Below, piece by piece: positions 12,008-24,069 of a DNA stretch of 64,000 nucleotides (the first letter of the stretch is position 1; every line of letters starts with the position of its first letter). The notes beneath the pieces are model-generated. The model worked only from the letters and a program-made list of their open reading frames with translations. It searched no databases and was not told the DNA's origin. The DNA lies in assembly GCA_029204225.1 (NCBI GenBank), contig CM055109.1:46974184-47038183 (forward strand), given 5' to 3'. Made by a program: the position numbers and the translations under genes. This DNA comes from Diphasiastrum complanatum (taxonomy: Eukaryota; Streptophyta; Lycopodiopsida; Lycopodiales; Lycopodiaceae).

Positions 12008-15000
12008 TCACCTGTAATAGCCAGAAGAGGCATTACTTGAAGGAGGCCCCTCTGCAAATCCACCATAAGGCATTGGCTGTTGGGAATAAGAACTAGGCAT
12101 AGGGTAAGAAGAAAAATGTGGACGCACCTGTGGCTTCCCATCCAAAACAGAAGGGTAAAAATGTTGATTGCCATCTATATTAGCCAACATGGTCCCTCCC
12201 ATCTGCCCAATTGGAGCCCCATTGTTTATCATGGATGATTGACCGAGATTATGAACCGGTTGGTTTCGAGCATAGGCAGAAAAATCATCCAAACCTGGCA
12301 CTCCCCTCATTGGAAGAGAACCAGGTGGACCCATGGAAGAGAGCTGGTTTTGCAAAGGTCCTGCTAGGCCTGCTCCCAATCCACCGATGTTAATTGAATG
12401 GCCTAAAGAGGCAGCTCGTGGTGGCTGACTATATTCCCAGCTGTGCACTGGTTGTGTTCCTACAAAGTCGGTTGGTGGCCGGCGTACAGCCCCTGGACCT
12501 GAGAACTGATTCATTCCATAAGCAGTTGAGGCACTCGTGGGAAAATTGTGATAACCGTCGGCCACAGAACTTGCATTCATGAGTGCCAGAGGAGCTTGAC
12601 CTAATATAGGAGGCTGACTTGAAGCCATGTTAGATAATGTGTAGTCTCGACTCCTGTCATTATTTCCCTGCATATTGACAAATACACAAGCATTCATTTC
12701 ACGTGTCTGTAGGAAACATCTTTGTTTGTAAAAATATCAACTAGAGGTCCCAGGGTAATAAATAACAGTTCACTACCTTCACACTGAGATCAGTATGACG
12801 AGAATACGCAAGATGCAACTTGCAAAAACCACCATCATAGATGCAGTGACCTTCAAGAGCTTCTTTCGCAGCCACGGCCGTAGGTATATCTGAGAGTAAC
12901 AAGGGACCAAGTCAATAAATTGCATCCAATGAAAGCAGAAATTTGGAAAGTTTCGAAACACAATGGACATGACCACCCCCCACTGAACTCTTGAAAAGAA
13001 CAGCAGGCCAAATTTGACAATATGCCCTATTGGCCCAAAAGATGTGCCAGACTTGGTCCAAATATTGAGGACATTTTCAGTCTGCAAGTCCATTTTATAG
13101 CCTGGAAAAAGAACTGACCCAGATCTGAAAGCACACATCATCATCAATGCTGTGAATTATCATGAATCCCCTGCGAGTTTTAAGCTGTTCAGCAAACATT
13201 ATGTCAGCAAATGTTGCAGCTCTAATTTCTGCAAAGACGAAGCCTGTAGCCTCCAAAGAATTATTTCTTATGAAGTAGCTCCATCTACAGCAAAGTGCAC
13301 TTTTTAGAAAAAATATTCCAGTTGTAGCAGGTCAAATACCTGGATATTGCACCAGAGCCTGGAAACCACCATTTTTTTCGAAAATGGCAATCTTTTGAAC
13401 TGTCCCGAAAGCAGAGAACACCTACATGTCATAAAGAAGGTGAACGCCCATCTTTTCAGTAACAACGATCAGCTGAGTAACCTCAATCTGGCTGCGTCTA
13501 TAAGAAAGCTGAAATACAGATTGATCATAAAGACGACTCGTGGTTCACACATACCGTGTGTATGACATCAATAGTAACAGCATACTGCATATTTTCGATT
13601 GAGGCTAGTAGAACATTGCTCTCAGGCTCTTTCCGTTTGCCGTCAGGTCCCACAGTGAAGTTCTGTGACTGCACAAGGAACTTTCTAAAGTGAAACCAAT
13701 GTACAATAAGCACAATGGAACAATATTGACATCATCTTTCCAAGAATGTATGCACTGGGTACTTGGGGTAGAAAGAACTAACCAGACTACTGTCAATTGC
13801 TGATGGTGCAACAGGTAAGTACGGATTCGTGTAATCTCTGCATAGCAAGTCATTAGAGATAATAAAAGCATAAAGGTGTAGTAAATATACAGAAACTAAA
13901 TGCCTTAAAATTGTAACTAATTTTTGTAAAAATTTTCTTAGGTAGGAGTGCGCAGAAAAAAGAAGAAAGGGATGAAGTACAAAAACTAAGCTTTTGAACA
14001 TTGAATACAATCTACTGCTAAAATTCCGACTCTCTGTAATGTATCAGAGAAAACAAGCCATCACCTGAAAAGAAAAGTGAATATATCAGAATGCGTATGG
14101 CTCCAAAATTGTCCCGAGAACTCAAGCACGACTTGCAGCGTACTTAGGGTGTTTTTCCTATTGGAGTTAAAGTTCGCATTTTTAAAGTTTCTCGGGACAT
14201 GTCTTCAAGGAGTTAACCTTAATTTTCTTGGTTCATATTGGGTTTGAAACATGTATCATTGTCCCCCTCTGTAACTGTCAATAACTATTTAGATTTGTAG
14301 GGGCTAATCGTTTTTTAATTATGCAATATTATGACCAGCTGACAAGTTCAAGGCAGAAGATAGGTAGATGCATGGCAGGTAGAGTGACCCTTCAAATCCC
14401 TGCAAAATCTACAAAAAACTAGAATTAAAGATACATGCTTGATGAGCTAATGACTCGGACAACTCACAGGAATAGAATGATCGATGGGCTGGAAAATTTG
14501 GAGAATGCATCCTGGTACAATCGAGGAACAACAACGTAATCTTTCAACATTCTATTTTCCATCCATTTAGCAATAGTGGATGGGTATTTCTTGCTTGAAC
14601 TTTAGTAGATACTTTCTTGACCTTTTTTAACTTCCGTTCTTTGTGCAGGAGAATCTGATCTTGCAAAGTATTTCTTCTGTCCACAATGCCTGGCTTTTGA
14701 GAAGTCAACTCTACATACTTCTTAGTGTCATAGTCAGACTCTCCTTTTCTCAAATCTAAAAAGTAGCCTGACTCTTTCCTTGAAACTTATCACACAATAG
14801 CTTGCTTATAATGAATCTGGCCCCCAGTCTTCAAGAAATCACGGGCCTTCGAATCTTTTATCATGTGCACCATCACTTTTGCCTTTATAACCCCAGAAGC
14901 TTTAAAGTATTTTATGGTCTGCCACTTCCTTTGGCTTGAGGAAATACCAGTAGAACAAGTGGCCTTCTCTCCACGTCCAAAACACTTGCTTGACTTATGG

Positions 15001-18000
15001 AAATAACTCTTTTTGCTCTAGTGAGACATCTACCCCAGTTTTCCTTCTTCCATTTATGTTTATTGCTCATTGCTGCTCTTACCATTGGCTTAGTTAGCAT
15101 ACTCTTTCCATTTTTTTTTTGAACTTATGAGAATACTTATCTCCCCACGTCCTTGTAGAGAGCCTCTCTGTACATTGAAAACGAAGGTGTTGCCGTCCTT
15201 CAAAGTTCTTGGCTCGTCTATGTCTATTCCATACTAGATAGTAGATATGATGTCTGAACCCAGAAGAACTTTAAAGTCTGAACTTTTCAAGATCACTTCC
15301 CCAAACAAATCACAACCCAAAACAGCTTTTTCTGCTTTTTGCCATAAGACATCACAGTTGAATTAAAATCTATTTTTTTTAAGACTTACTAATAGAATGG
15401 GCTCTTCTTCCAAGTCTTGGCAGCTTCTTGATTGTTTTTCTTAGCCACTATCCTCCAAATAAGTTTCCACATGCACAATCCATGCACCTAGAGTGTTGGT
15501 TTCGGATCTTCACAATACTTATTTTCACCTAACCTGCCTGCTTACATTGTTTTTGCTTTTTCATGATTTCATCTTCCTCTCAGCTCTGGAAGTTGAGAGC
15601 TATCACTGTCACTTGAAAAGAGGTGAACCACAATAAAAATTGACTATCAGATAGTCTTGACTCTTCTATACCCCGAGGCACATTGGTCAGCAACCAGAAT
15701 CGAGGAACTGGAGACACAGCTTGATTCGCTTTCCAAAGAGGAAAAGCCATACTGCTGAACGTCCTTTCTCATGCTGGGCCAGAAGAATTGCCTCCGAAGA
15801 AGCTCATATGTCTTTTGAATGCCTGGGTGCCCCGCGCTAGGACTGTCATGACACTCATATAGGACCTATTGCCTATAATCCTCTGAACTAGGGACACATA
15901 CTCTATCTCAATAGAGCAAGTACTCATCCTAAATAAAATACTGTTTCCATTTAAATCCTTGAGAAAACTGACCCTCAACCACTGCGGTCTGCCCTTTGCT
16001 TGGATGAACCGGCACCAGCCCCGGGAACTGGTTCTAAAGTCTGAAACTGTCTGCTCTGGACTGACCTCCAGATGGTAGAGAAGTAAGCATCATGCTGACA
16101 CTTCCCCTTCAAGGACTCAAGCATCTGCTACCGTATTGAACTTGCCTCGTCTATATCTGATGATAGACATATCAAACTCTTGCATTAACTCAGCCAACGA
16201 GCTTTCCGACCTCTAAGCTCAAGCTGATTGCAAAGGTACCTAAGGCTTTCATGGTCAGTCAGGATCTCAAAGTTGGCTGCCTCCAAGTATTAAGGGCATG
16301 TACTATAGAAAAGAGCTCCTTTTCATTATCTGAGCATATTCCTTGATAAATCCTCTGTAATATCCTGACAAGCCTAGAAAGACTTGTAGGTTTGAAATAC
16401 TCCGAGGTCTTGGCCAATTGAGTATGGCCTTAACCTTGCTGGGGTCCATTTTAATCCCATCTGCCGAGATAATGTGACCAAATAAGCTATTTCTTCAACG
16501 AAGAATTCACACTTCGGCTTCTTAGCATAAAGCTTATGCTTTCTGAGTAGTCGTAACACCTTTCTGAGGTGTTTAAGATGCTCCTTTCTCATCTTACTAT
16601 ACATGAGGATGTCATCTAAAAATATGACTACAAACTTGCCTAAGTATGGTCTGAGGACACTGGTCATCAGGGTCATAAAGGTAGTTGGAGCATGATCTGT
16701 GTCTTTCTTTATACGGACTGAAGATTATGAAAACTCTGCAGTCTCCAAAGGCATTAAAAAAGAGCATTTCACTTATGGTGGCTGCATCTCAAATAAACCT
16801 TAAGCAAGCACTTTGGCTTCTTTATCACTCTTCACCTTTAAGCAATACGACATATTAAACAAACCAAACAATTTCTAAAACTTATCATCACTCAAAACAA
16901 GTCAGACCTTTGAGTATGAGAAGAGAATAGGGAGGTGATTTATGCAAAGAGAAAAACTTATATACAACGTGGAAATGCATTCAGTGGGCTCAGGGACACA
17001 TCATAGCAATAATAAGACTCAATTAAACTGCTGAAGAAAAAATCAAATGGCAGTACATGATTTCACCTGCTCCGATGACTCTGGAATTTCACATTGAGAT
17101 CAGTATGGGCAGAGAAGGAGATCCGCAAATGGCATGTTTCCACATGTTCTGGAAGTAGATACCTAATGAAATTGCAAAAATAACTTAAAACCAATAACAA
17201 AAAACCTACTTACATGCATATTTCTCCATAAAATTCAAAATGGGGAATTAGCATCTGCTGACCTACTATGCAACAGTGACAACTAAGTTCACTTTTTCAC
17301 CTCGGTATGCTTCGTCCATCAAGTGCAGATCGTGCCGAGGACGCTGTAGTAGAATCACTGAATTGTACAAGCGCCTATAGAATCATTTGCATAGAAAACA
17401 GCTTAGAGAGTAGTAAGTGCAATAGTTGCACATCATTAACTTAATCTTACTGTCACATAAATGCTTTTACGATTGTCAATGGGTAGGGACCTGAAAGCCA
17501 GCAGTTTTCTCGAAAGTTGCAATTTTGTGCACAAAGCCAAAGGCTGAAAAAACCTGCAGGTTTCAAGATAAGTTTACTCAGGTTCGGTGCAAATCATACT
17601 TCAACTAGGATTTATCATAGCATTATTATCCTGTAATAAGACACACCACTAATGGCTTTTTTTGCTTGCCTTGCCTAGAGGCAACAAAATCAAGTAAACA
17701 TATGAAAAAAATAGTTCCATTCATTAAGAAACCCATATGATCTAAGTGAAAGCATCTAAATTTGGTATATTCATTTGTGTGGCCATAATATTTCCTAATG
17801 CCCATGGTTTTGGATCAAGCAAAATTAGGGTAACCCAATTAAATTGGCCATGCATTTTAAGAAACACAGCCCATCCACTACAAAGAATCTTGTATTTATA
17901 TCTGAGATAAAGGTCTTTCTATGTGCATGGCTTGTCTATAGCACAGAAGTGCTCAGTACTAAGAGCACATCGGATCCACTTGTGATACTAGCATACAATC

Positions 18001-21000
18001 TATAAGATAGCTACCAATCTAGAATCATGGTCGTTAATTGACGAGATAGCCTGCACTCAATGACTATACGATTAGGAACTTCATCCATATGGCAGCCACC
18101 TTATACTCTACTTTGCTTAGGCACTTCAAAGAATTTCATTTACCATAGATCTTAGCATTAGATAGCCACAGCAAGTTTGATACCAAGAACAATGTAAGGA
18201 AAAGTAAATGGTAAGTGTGCATTTCAGAAGTAACCAGTGAACCTTTCAAGGCTGATCGTCATAGACTAACTCTAGCTCATCATGTACGATAAATTACTGC
18301 TAACAATGAGAATCTTTGAAACTAAGGTCTATCACTTTGAAACAAGTAGGTCCTTTAGAGGTTTGAGAGGGAGAACTAGTCAGATGACTCCATCAATCTG
18401 AATGTTAAGAGGTTGGGATGGAAGAGTAGGTGTTTTGAAAGTCAGAGTTAGATGAAAGGATGGGAGACAAACACACATACGAATTCTCCCATTCAGCAGG
18501 CTGCCATCGTGGAACCGATCGTCAATGGACTGGCGAAATTCATGCCACTTTGAGTCAACCATCCAAACCATGCACCAAACAGACGCCCATTAAATTTACG
18601 ACAATAGAGAGGATGCCAAAGTCCAACCAGCTTCTCATTGTTTGAAGAATAATTTTTAGAGCACAGATTATCTTTTCCTATTTATGCTAAGCAAATAGCA
18701 TAAAGAACTGGAAGCTTGACATGGCTTGCAAGCTTCCATCAGACTAAACTGTTTGGTAACTTACCAAGTGCAAGACATCAATGCTCACATCACCAGCTTC
18801 CACGCCCTCTATAGTCACAAGAAGAACATTACTTTCCACATCACCAGAGCTTTTATTGTTTACGACTTCTTGTCTGTTAGAATACTGGACATACACAGTT
18901 TTGCCACGAACTTGTGCCGGTTCAGAAGAGGATGCGTAGTATGACACCATCGCAATTGCCTGATTAAGATCATTCTGCAGTTTGAACATCAGATGTTTGT
19001 GAACTGAGTGTATCATGAAAGCCAGAACATCATTAAAAAAACATTTAATACATAAAGTGCTGGACTGCATATCCTTCAATTAACAAATCACTTTGTCCTC
19101 TAAGCAGCAAAAACAAAACATATCTGCTTCCTTTCAGAGCAAAAAAAATTTAACTTACTGTAATGAGAATTTTGAATTATTTTGCAAAAACATAGAGGCC
19201 AATTAAAAAGCTCAAGTGTGCAAAAGAAGAACAAACTTTTTGTTCCATAGATTGGATGAAATATGCACCCAAAAACTTGGAAACTGCACAAATATGGATG
19301 CCAACTGGAGAAGTTAGATTCATGGCCTTTGCTAACAATCTGTCCAAAATATTGAATTTCCTTTTGTAGGTCCAATTATGGACAAAAATGACCTTGGATG
19401 GACAGATTATGAAATACAGTGTTGACCGAAAATCAGGCTAGGCATCTACCAAAGATGACTTAAATGTCTCTCGCAACTAGCAGCTTGATAAACCCCTCTA
19501 GCAGATGCAGATTGAGGATGACCACCAGCTGTCAGTGACGGGTATATAAACACTAGACAAGAAGCAATCAGAGTGGTCAACTGATTACTATTGATGTCAC
19601 GATGAGTCTCATTACATAAACTAGCATTTTAGCAACTCCATTCTCTTCACCCTCCCACTCTCTTATCTCCTCTCTCCTAACTTCTATGTTCTAATCTCTC
19701 TATTATCTTTTCCAACAGTCGTTTGAAATCTGTTTTGCCTTTTCAAGACAAAAATTTTAAACCGAAGCAGCACCTCCGTACACATAGCTTTAAGACTTCC
19801 AAGCTGAGGTATAAACACCTCCTAACATATGTAGAATATAGAATGATTGAGAGAACAAAGTGGAAGGTCCTTTGAGACAATCTTACACATGCGGAGTCAT
19901 GGCTATCCCCGATCACTAAGGTATAGGATAGAACCTAGATCATATGCAATCATGTGCTATGCTTATGTAACCCTAACCAGTTTTCAAGTTTGCATGCGTG
20001 ACATGCCCCCCACTAGCAACAAATACCCGTGGTATCAGAGCAATAAATGTTCCTGGGTTCCTGTGATAATTGCATAAATGTTCCTCTCAAGAAATTAGGG
20101 TCTCTAGCCATTTGTTGTACTTGAGGTAAGAGATCCCCAAAGTTCGAGGCATAGTTACCGGGGAACGGAAACGAGCACGGGAACAGAACAAAAACATCCC
20201 TGAAAAAATGGGAACAGGAACGGGAAAGCCACGTCAACATAATAAATTTGAAATTTGTAGAATTTTGTATATTGAAATTACACATAATATAAACAATCCT
20301 ATCTCATCTATATTGTTTTAGGTCTTAGCAGAAATTGTGACCAGGGAAGACATTCCCAATCACGTTCCCAAAGCTTCCTCCTCCATTTATCTTGCTTTTT
20401 AGTCTTTGCAGAAACTGTGACCAGAGAACGTGTTCCCAATCATGTTTCCATTCCTTGGGAACGCATTCCCTGGTCACGTTCCCAACAAGAGAACGCTGGG
20501 AACGCATGGCACGTCTAAACAGCCACGTTCCCATGTTCCCTGGTAAGTATGGTTCGAGGTGAGGCATTCACTCTTTCAATGATCTTTTTTTTATGGATCT
20601 TATGCAATCATGGGCTACACTTACGTAACGCTAATCAACATAACAACCACCTAGCATCAGAATCACATGGTATCAAACAAATAAGCGCTCCTAGGTGCAT
20701 ATGATAGTCACATAGAAGCTCTTTCAAGAAATTAGAGTATCTAGCCATTTCTTGCACTTGATGTAAGAGGTTCCCTCAAAATTTGTGCATACAACAGGTG
20801 AGAAATTCCCTCTTGTAAAGTGTGAAGGAAACCTTAAAATCGTATCAAGACTGTGGTTTGTGCACAAAAAAGTAAGACGGATGTGCCAAAGTTGTTGAGC
20901 AGAAGCATCACAAGTGCAAAGAATGTTACAAAACCCTAAACATGTGTTTTATCGTGAAGTTCATGCTAATCGCAGGTGGTTAATGAACCCCCTGGGCCCT

Positions 21001-24000
21001 ATGTGTAAATTTGCAAGAATTGTGCATGAAAAATTTGTCAAGCATGAGGAAACCCTAGGGATTAGGTTCACAAAAGGAAAAGTAATCTTGTGCGAGAGCT
21101 TATATCAACGGAGGGGGTATGGAACCCATAAGTCAAGAACTTCAATACAAGAGTAATTGACACAATGATACGAACAAAACGATAACTATGGCTCGTACCA
21201 TTAAGCATGACAGGTGTACTAGAAAAAGAGATGGCAAGATCAAGAAAAATCGTGAAGACACCACCAAATGCTACAACATCCCTATTGGCATCATTGGCAC
21301 CCTAGATTAGGAACATGTCACACAAACATTTGTCCGCATTAGCTTTAAAAAAATTGTACAACAGCCAACATACCACTTCTCCGCAGGTGAAGGGCAGATT
21401 CGGTCATGATGAAGGCTAGCACTAAGGAGCAAAGCCAAGAAATACATTTACTATGAGCATCCAAGTCTGCAAATGTGAGGGACACATAGCAAAGATTTGG
21501 GAGGAATTGTTCAGATAATAGAGCAATCATGATACAAGATTTGTGGCTAATCAAAATAACGACAGGTGCAAAGAGGACAGGTCATACGGATGGCTCAAGA
21601 TAAAGCATATGGTGTAACTTATGAAATTACAAGATAAAATACAGAAGAACAAACCAAAAGTCATGCATAAACAGGTATTCAAGTTCACACGGTTAAAGGA
21701 AAGCCACCTGTGTGAAGCGCAGTCAGGACAGTACTATCACACACACATGGAAAGCAGCAGGTTGCAAAGGCATTACTTGCGTAGTCCATAATTGGAAACA
21801 TCAGGTGAAAAAGAACAAACACAAACGAAAAGGAAGACAAATATCTTCACGCATGTGAAAAGGGTTGCAAGGACAGCAAAACATGTGAAGGGATTCTTCA
21901 CACATGTGACAGGGATAGCAGGTAGAAACTACAAGTACAACATTAAAAGATAGTACATAAAAAATGTTTGTTCAACCTATACAAATCAAGGATGGAAACA
22001 AGTCAGAAAAAGTTACATTTAGACATCAAAGGCAATAAGAAGCACCACAAATGTAAAGGAGAGCCACACGCGACACGCATGAGTGACAACAAAGTGCAAT
22101 ACAATCTGTACCACAAAAGTGTACCAGTTGAGAAAAGAAGCACAGCATGGGCATACTTTCAAGAATGATTCAAAAAGGAAACGATGGTTGAATAGAGGAC
22201 TTTGTGCTGCAGATGGTTGTTGATCAAAACGAGTGCTTGTAAGAATCACATAAAGGAATTGACCCAGTTTATGTGAGGAAAATCACAAAAATGTCTTTTT
22301 GTGTACTTGGATTGTAACCATAATGCTTAAGCGCATATGTGCAACGGTCACATGACATGTATTGGAAAGTGCTAACAAGAAACTAGATATTAGGGTGAAT
22401 CTTGACTGCCCTTCATTATTGTACGCAAATTAAGTATTTTCAAACAAATTTTCTCTTTAAACTATGTTTATATGCCTAAATTTCTACTCTTGATAAGGGG
22501 AAATACAAGTCATTGAATTAGAGTCCACTATCTCAGTTGAGAGGTTATGTAGAAACAGAGTGTGACAACATATTATATTTTCTTTTGTGGAGAAATTATT
22601 TCAGCTACACTATGGTGAATGTGTTGATGTCTGTTTTTGTTAACTTATCCCTTCAGAGTTGGGCAATGAAATTTTTACCTGCTACATTGGTCATAGTTGA
22701 GATGTTTCTTGCCTGTTCAGAACCACTCAATTCTTTTATTTGAACCAATTCTAGATCAGCCAATAAAAAATAAATTAGAGAAATTAAATTAGAGTCATGA
22801 TTAACGAAATCACTAAGTGAATTTTTGTATCGTGAATTTATATGGTCTATCATTTTGCAAAACGCAGTCTCAGCCTTATCACTTAAGTCCAAAGTGGAGA
22901 CTTTCAATTCATCACTACATACAGCACCTTATCTTTTGTTCATACACCATCTTATTTTCATACCATCGTTTAGCTATAAGGGCTATCGACCAGAGTTGGT
23001 GGGGCGTGACTGAGGAAATGTGTTGCTCAAGAGGACACTTTCAGGGTAACTGTTTTCTACAATCACCTTCACTTGTTATAACTGACGTTTTTCAAACATT
23101 AGATAGTGAATGAAGCCATGTGAACAACTAAAGACCATACGTCTTTGTGGCATTGAAGTCTTTGAAGTCTAAGTTGCTGAGTGTATTTAAAACTCCTATT
23201 GAACTAGACCATTGTCCACTGTTTCCCTGGCTCTTCGTAAACTATAAAGATCCACCCCAACAATTACTTAGAGATCCTATAAGACTGGAGAACTAATGCA
23301 TTATGATCACCAGAAAAATCTTGACAAAATCGGATGGGACTGTAGTGGAGACGGCGTTCAACATCATAGGAAAGCCACAATGGGCTCTTAGCACCCTAGG
23401 GCCCAGAGTCTCAAACTCTGGAAACCCTTGGGCCGGGACTGGCCACCATACAAAAACCAGAAAGGGTTTCTATTGAGAGAAGCCATAAAAGATAAGAATA
23501 TAATACCCAAAAAAATACGTCAATAATAAAATAACAGAGCTACACGCAACTCTTCCATGCTTCAAATTCACTGGAGAAAAAGCCCTGACCTAAATCCTTG
23601 AACCCGAACAGATCAGAGCGCAACGTGAGCGAGAACAGTAATATCAAGCCCACATAATTAGAACCTCTCGAGATCCCTAAATGAACTAAGCAAAATGGTT
23701 GTTTAAACCTTTGTTACGATGCAGCCACACAAACTTGTGCAGTTAGGGTTAGGGATGATTGCTTACAGAGCCACACAAATAAATAAAAAAAGATTCTGCA
23801 GAAGAACGCTACTTACAAACTCCACAAAGGCTTGGTTGCGGTTAGCCCCCACGTTAACCTTGGTGTTAACCACCTTCCCAAAGGGCTTGCAAAGCTCGAA
23901 AAGCTCCTCCTCCGTGCACTCCCATGGCAGATTCCTCACATGCAGCACCTTGGAAGGGGTTTGCGTGTATCTAAACTGCGGCTGAGATCCGGTAGAACTC

Positions 24001-24002
24001 AT
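12008..24002 (-). CDS. PTB: Polypyrimidine tract-binding protein homologue (three RRMs)
   Basis: A complete minus-strand gene. Coding exons: 24002-23817, 18974-18765, 17553-17491, 17374-17301, 17162-17067, 13837-13783, 13668-13555, 13421-13340, 12889-12777 and 12667-12008 (stop TGA). All junctions use GT/AG and keep one frame of about 550 codons. The start [18 protein letters not shown] matches the N-terminus of Arabidopsis PTB1/PTB2. RRM1 (about residues 19-97) has RNP2 VLHVRNLP and RNP1 [11 protein letters not shown]2 (about 111-188) has [10 protein letters not shown] and GFQALVQF; RRM3 (about 246-323) has [10 protein letters not shown] and GFQALVQY. The last exon adds a tail of about 219 residues rich in Gly, Pro, Ser, Gln and Met, longer than the Arabidopsis tails. 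Family role: nuclear RNA-binding protein that binds CU-rich tracts and controls alternative splicing. Exon order and motifs make the call secure; the exact 3' end is less so, because TACAG|GTGA at the stop could also be a splice donor. Confidence 0.93.
14540..15739 (-). mobile_element. Probable continuation of the intronic gypsy copy
   Basis: This lies downstream of the integrase zinc-binding motif on the minus strand and carries short broken frames. One contains a [10 protein letters not shown]-like Cys pattern (about 14980) and another [13 protein letters not shown] (about 15280). Neither is diagnostic. It may be the rest of pol plus 3' region of the same element, or a second fragment; no LTR ends were found. 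Confidence 0.35.
15740..16700 (-). pseudogene. Decayed Ty3/gypsy RT, RNase H and integrase in PTB intron 5
   Basis: On the minus strand RT is recognised by [20 protein letters not shown] (about 16650-16590), containing the F-x-D-D form of the catalytic box. It is followed by [13 protein letters not shown]. RNase H shows [10 protein letters not shown] (about 16320) and, in another frame, a TDHESLRYL-like piece. The integrase zinc-binding region reads [20 protein letters not shown] (about 15850-15790). Order and wording are those of Ty3/gypsy pol. Multiple stops and shifts separate the pieces, so it is inactive. It lies in the sense direction of the host gene. Confidence 0.85.
17554..18764 (-). 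other. PTB intron 2 with a candidate regulated cassette exon
   Basis: On the minus strand a long CU-rich tract (about 18475-18401, including CTCCCATCCTTTCATC) ends in CATTCAG at 18404-18398. If used as an acceptor, the next codons from 18397 are ATT GAT GGA GTC ATC TGA. That puts an in-frame stop six codons into the exon, because exon 2 ends in phase 0. Arabidopsis PTB1 and PTB2 are known to control their own mRNA level through an alternative exon with a premature stop. The tract here fits such a target, but the exon is inferred and its donor is not clear. Confidence 0.35.
19430..20041 (+). mobile_element. LTR-like segment with Met-tRNA PBS-like site
   Basis: A TATA-like GGTATATAAACAC (about 19540) is followed by a CT-rich leader. 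About 490 bases further on is TGGTATCAGAGC (20030-20041), the initiator tRNA-Met primer sequence used by many copia elements. The bases before it (AATACCCG) do not end in the expected CA, so the LTR end is uncertain. No gag or pol is recognisable downstream. If real, it lies antisense to PTB within intron 1. Confidence 0.4.
19935..20790. repeat. Diverged direct duplication flanking a hAT-like element
   Basis: The stretch from about 19938 (ATGCAATCATG, then GTGGTATCAGAGC, then CTAGCCATTTGTTGTACTTG) recurs from about 20603 (ATGCAATCATGG, then ATGGTATCAAAC, then CTAGCCATTTCTTGCACTTG). The copies are about 660 bases apart and clearly diverged. The hAT-like element 20150-20551 is inserted between matching parts, so without it they would be nearly tandem. 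Confidence 0.65.
20150..20551. mobile_element. hAT-like non-autonomous DNA transposon, 402 bp
   Basis: An exact 8-bp direct repeat GTTCGAGG flanks the element (20142-20149 and 20552-20559). The ends form inverted repeats: CATAGTTACCGGGGAAC on the left and, reverse-complemented, CATACTTACCAGGGAAC on the right, 15 of 17 positions alike. Inside both ends the word GGGAACG or CGTTCCC recurs many times, typical of hAT subterminal repeats. An 8-bp duplication with short inverted ends is the hAT signature. There is no transposase, so it is a MITE-like passenger in PTB intron 1. Confidence 0.85.
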
Positions 24003-24028
24003 CTCTCTCCCTCTCCCTCTCACTCGCG

Positions 24029-24030
<2 letters not shown>

Positions 24031-24065
<35 letters not shown>
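24031..24065 (-). repeat. GA-rich 5' untranslated leader of the PTB gene
   Basis: A (CT)n tract on the plus strand reads as (GA)n in the PTB mRNA sense, ending about 30 bases before the start codon at 24002. GA repeats in 5' leaders are common in plant genes and may bind GAGA-type (BBR/BPC) factors; that function is inferred only from the sequence type. Confidence 0.75.
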
Positions 24066-24067
<2 letters not shown>

Positions 24068-24069
24068 GT

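Larger units (their letters stand above)
13838..17066 (-). other. PTB intron 5, 3.2 kb, holding a gypsy remnant
   Basis: This intron separates the end of RRM2 coding sequence (…[13 protein letters not shown]) from the short linker exon DYTNPYLPV. Its length comes largely from an inserted Ty3/gypsy copy (about 14544-16700) lying in the same orientation as the gene. The intron boundaries are canonical GT (17066-17065) and AG (13839-13838). Confidence 0.8.
18975..23816 (-). other. PTB intron 1, 4.8 kb, transposon-bearing
   Basis: The intron splits RRM1 straight after RNP1 (…AFVEF | NDLNQAIAM). It contains an LTR-like stretch (about 19430-20029), a diverged direct duplication interrupted by a hAT-like element (20150-20551), and about 3 kb (20790-23816) in which I recognise neither a gene nor a bounded repeat. 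Confidence 0.75.

Noticed and set aside
12211-12582. Plus-strand frames inside the PTB last exon
   Set aside because: Shadows of the minus-strand PTB coding exon, which has clear homology and splice context.
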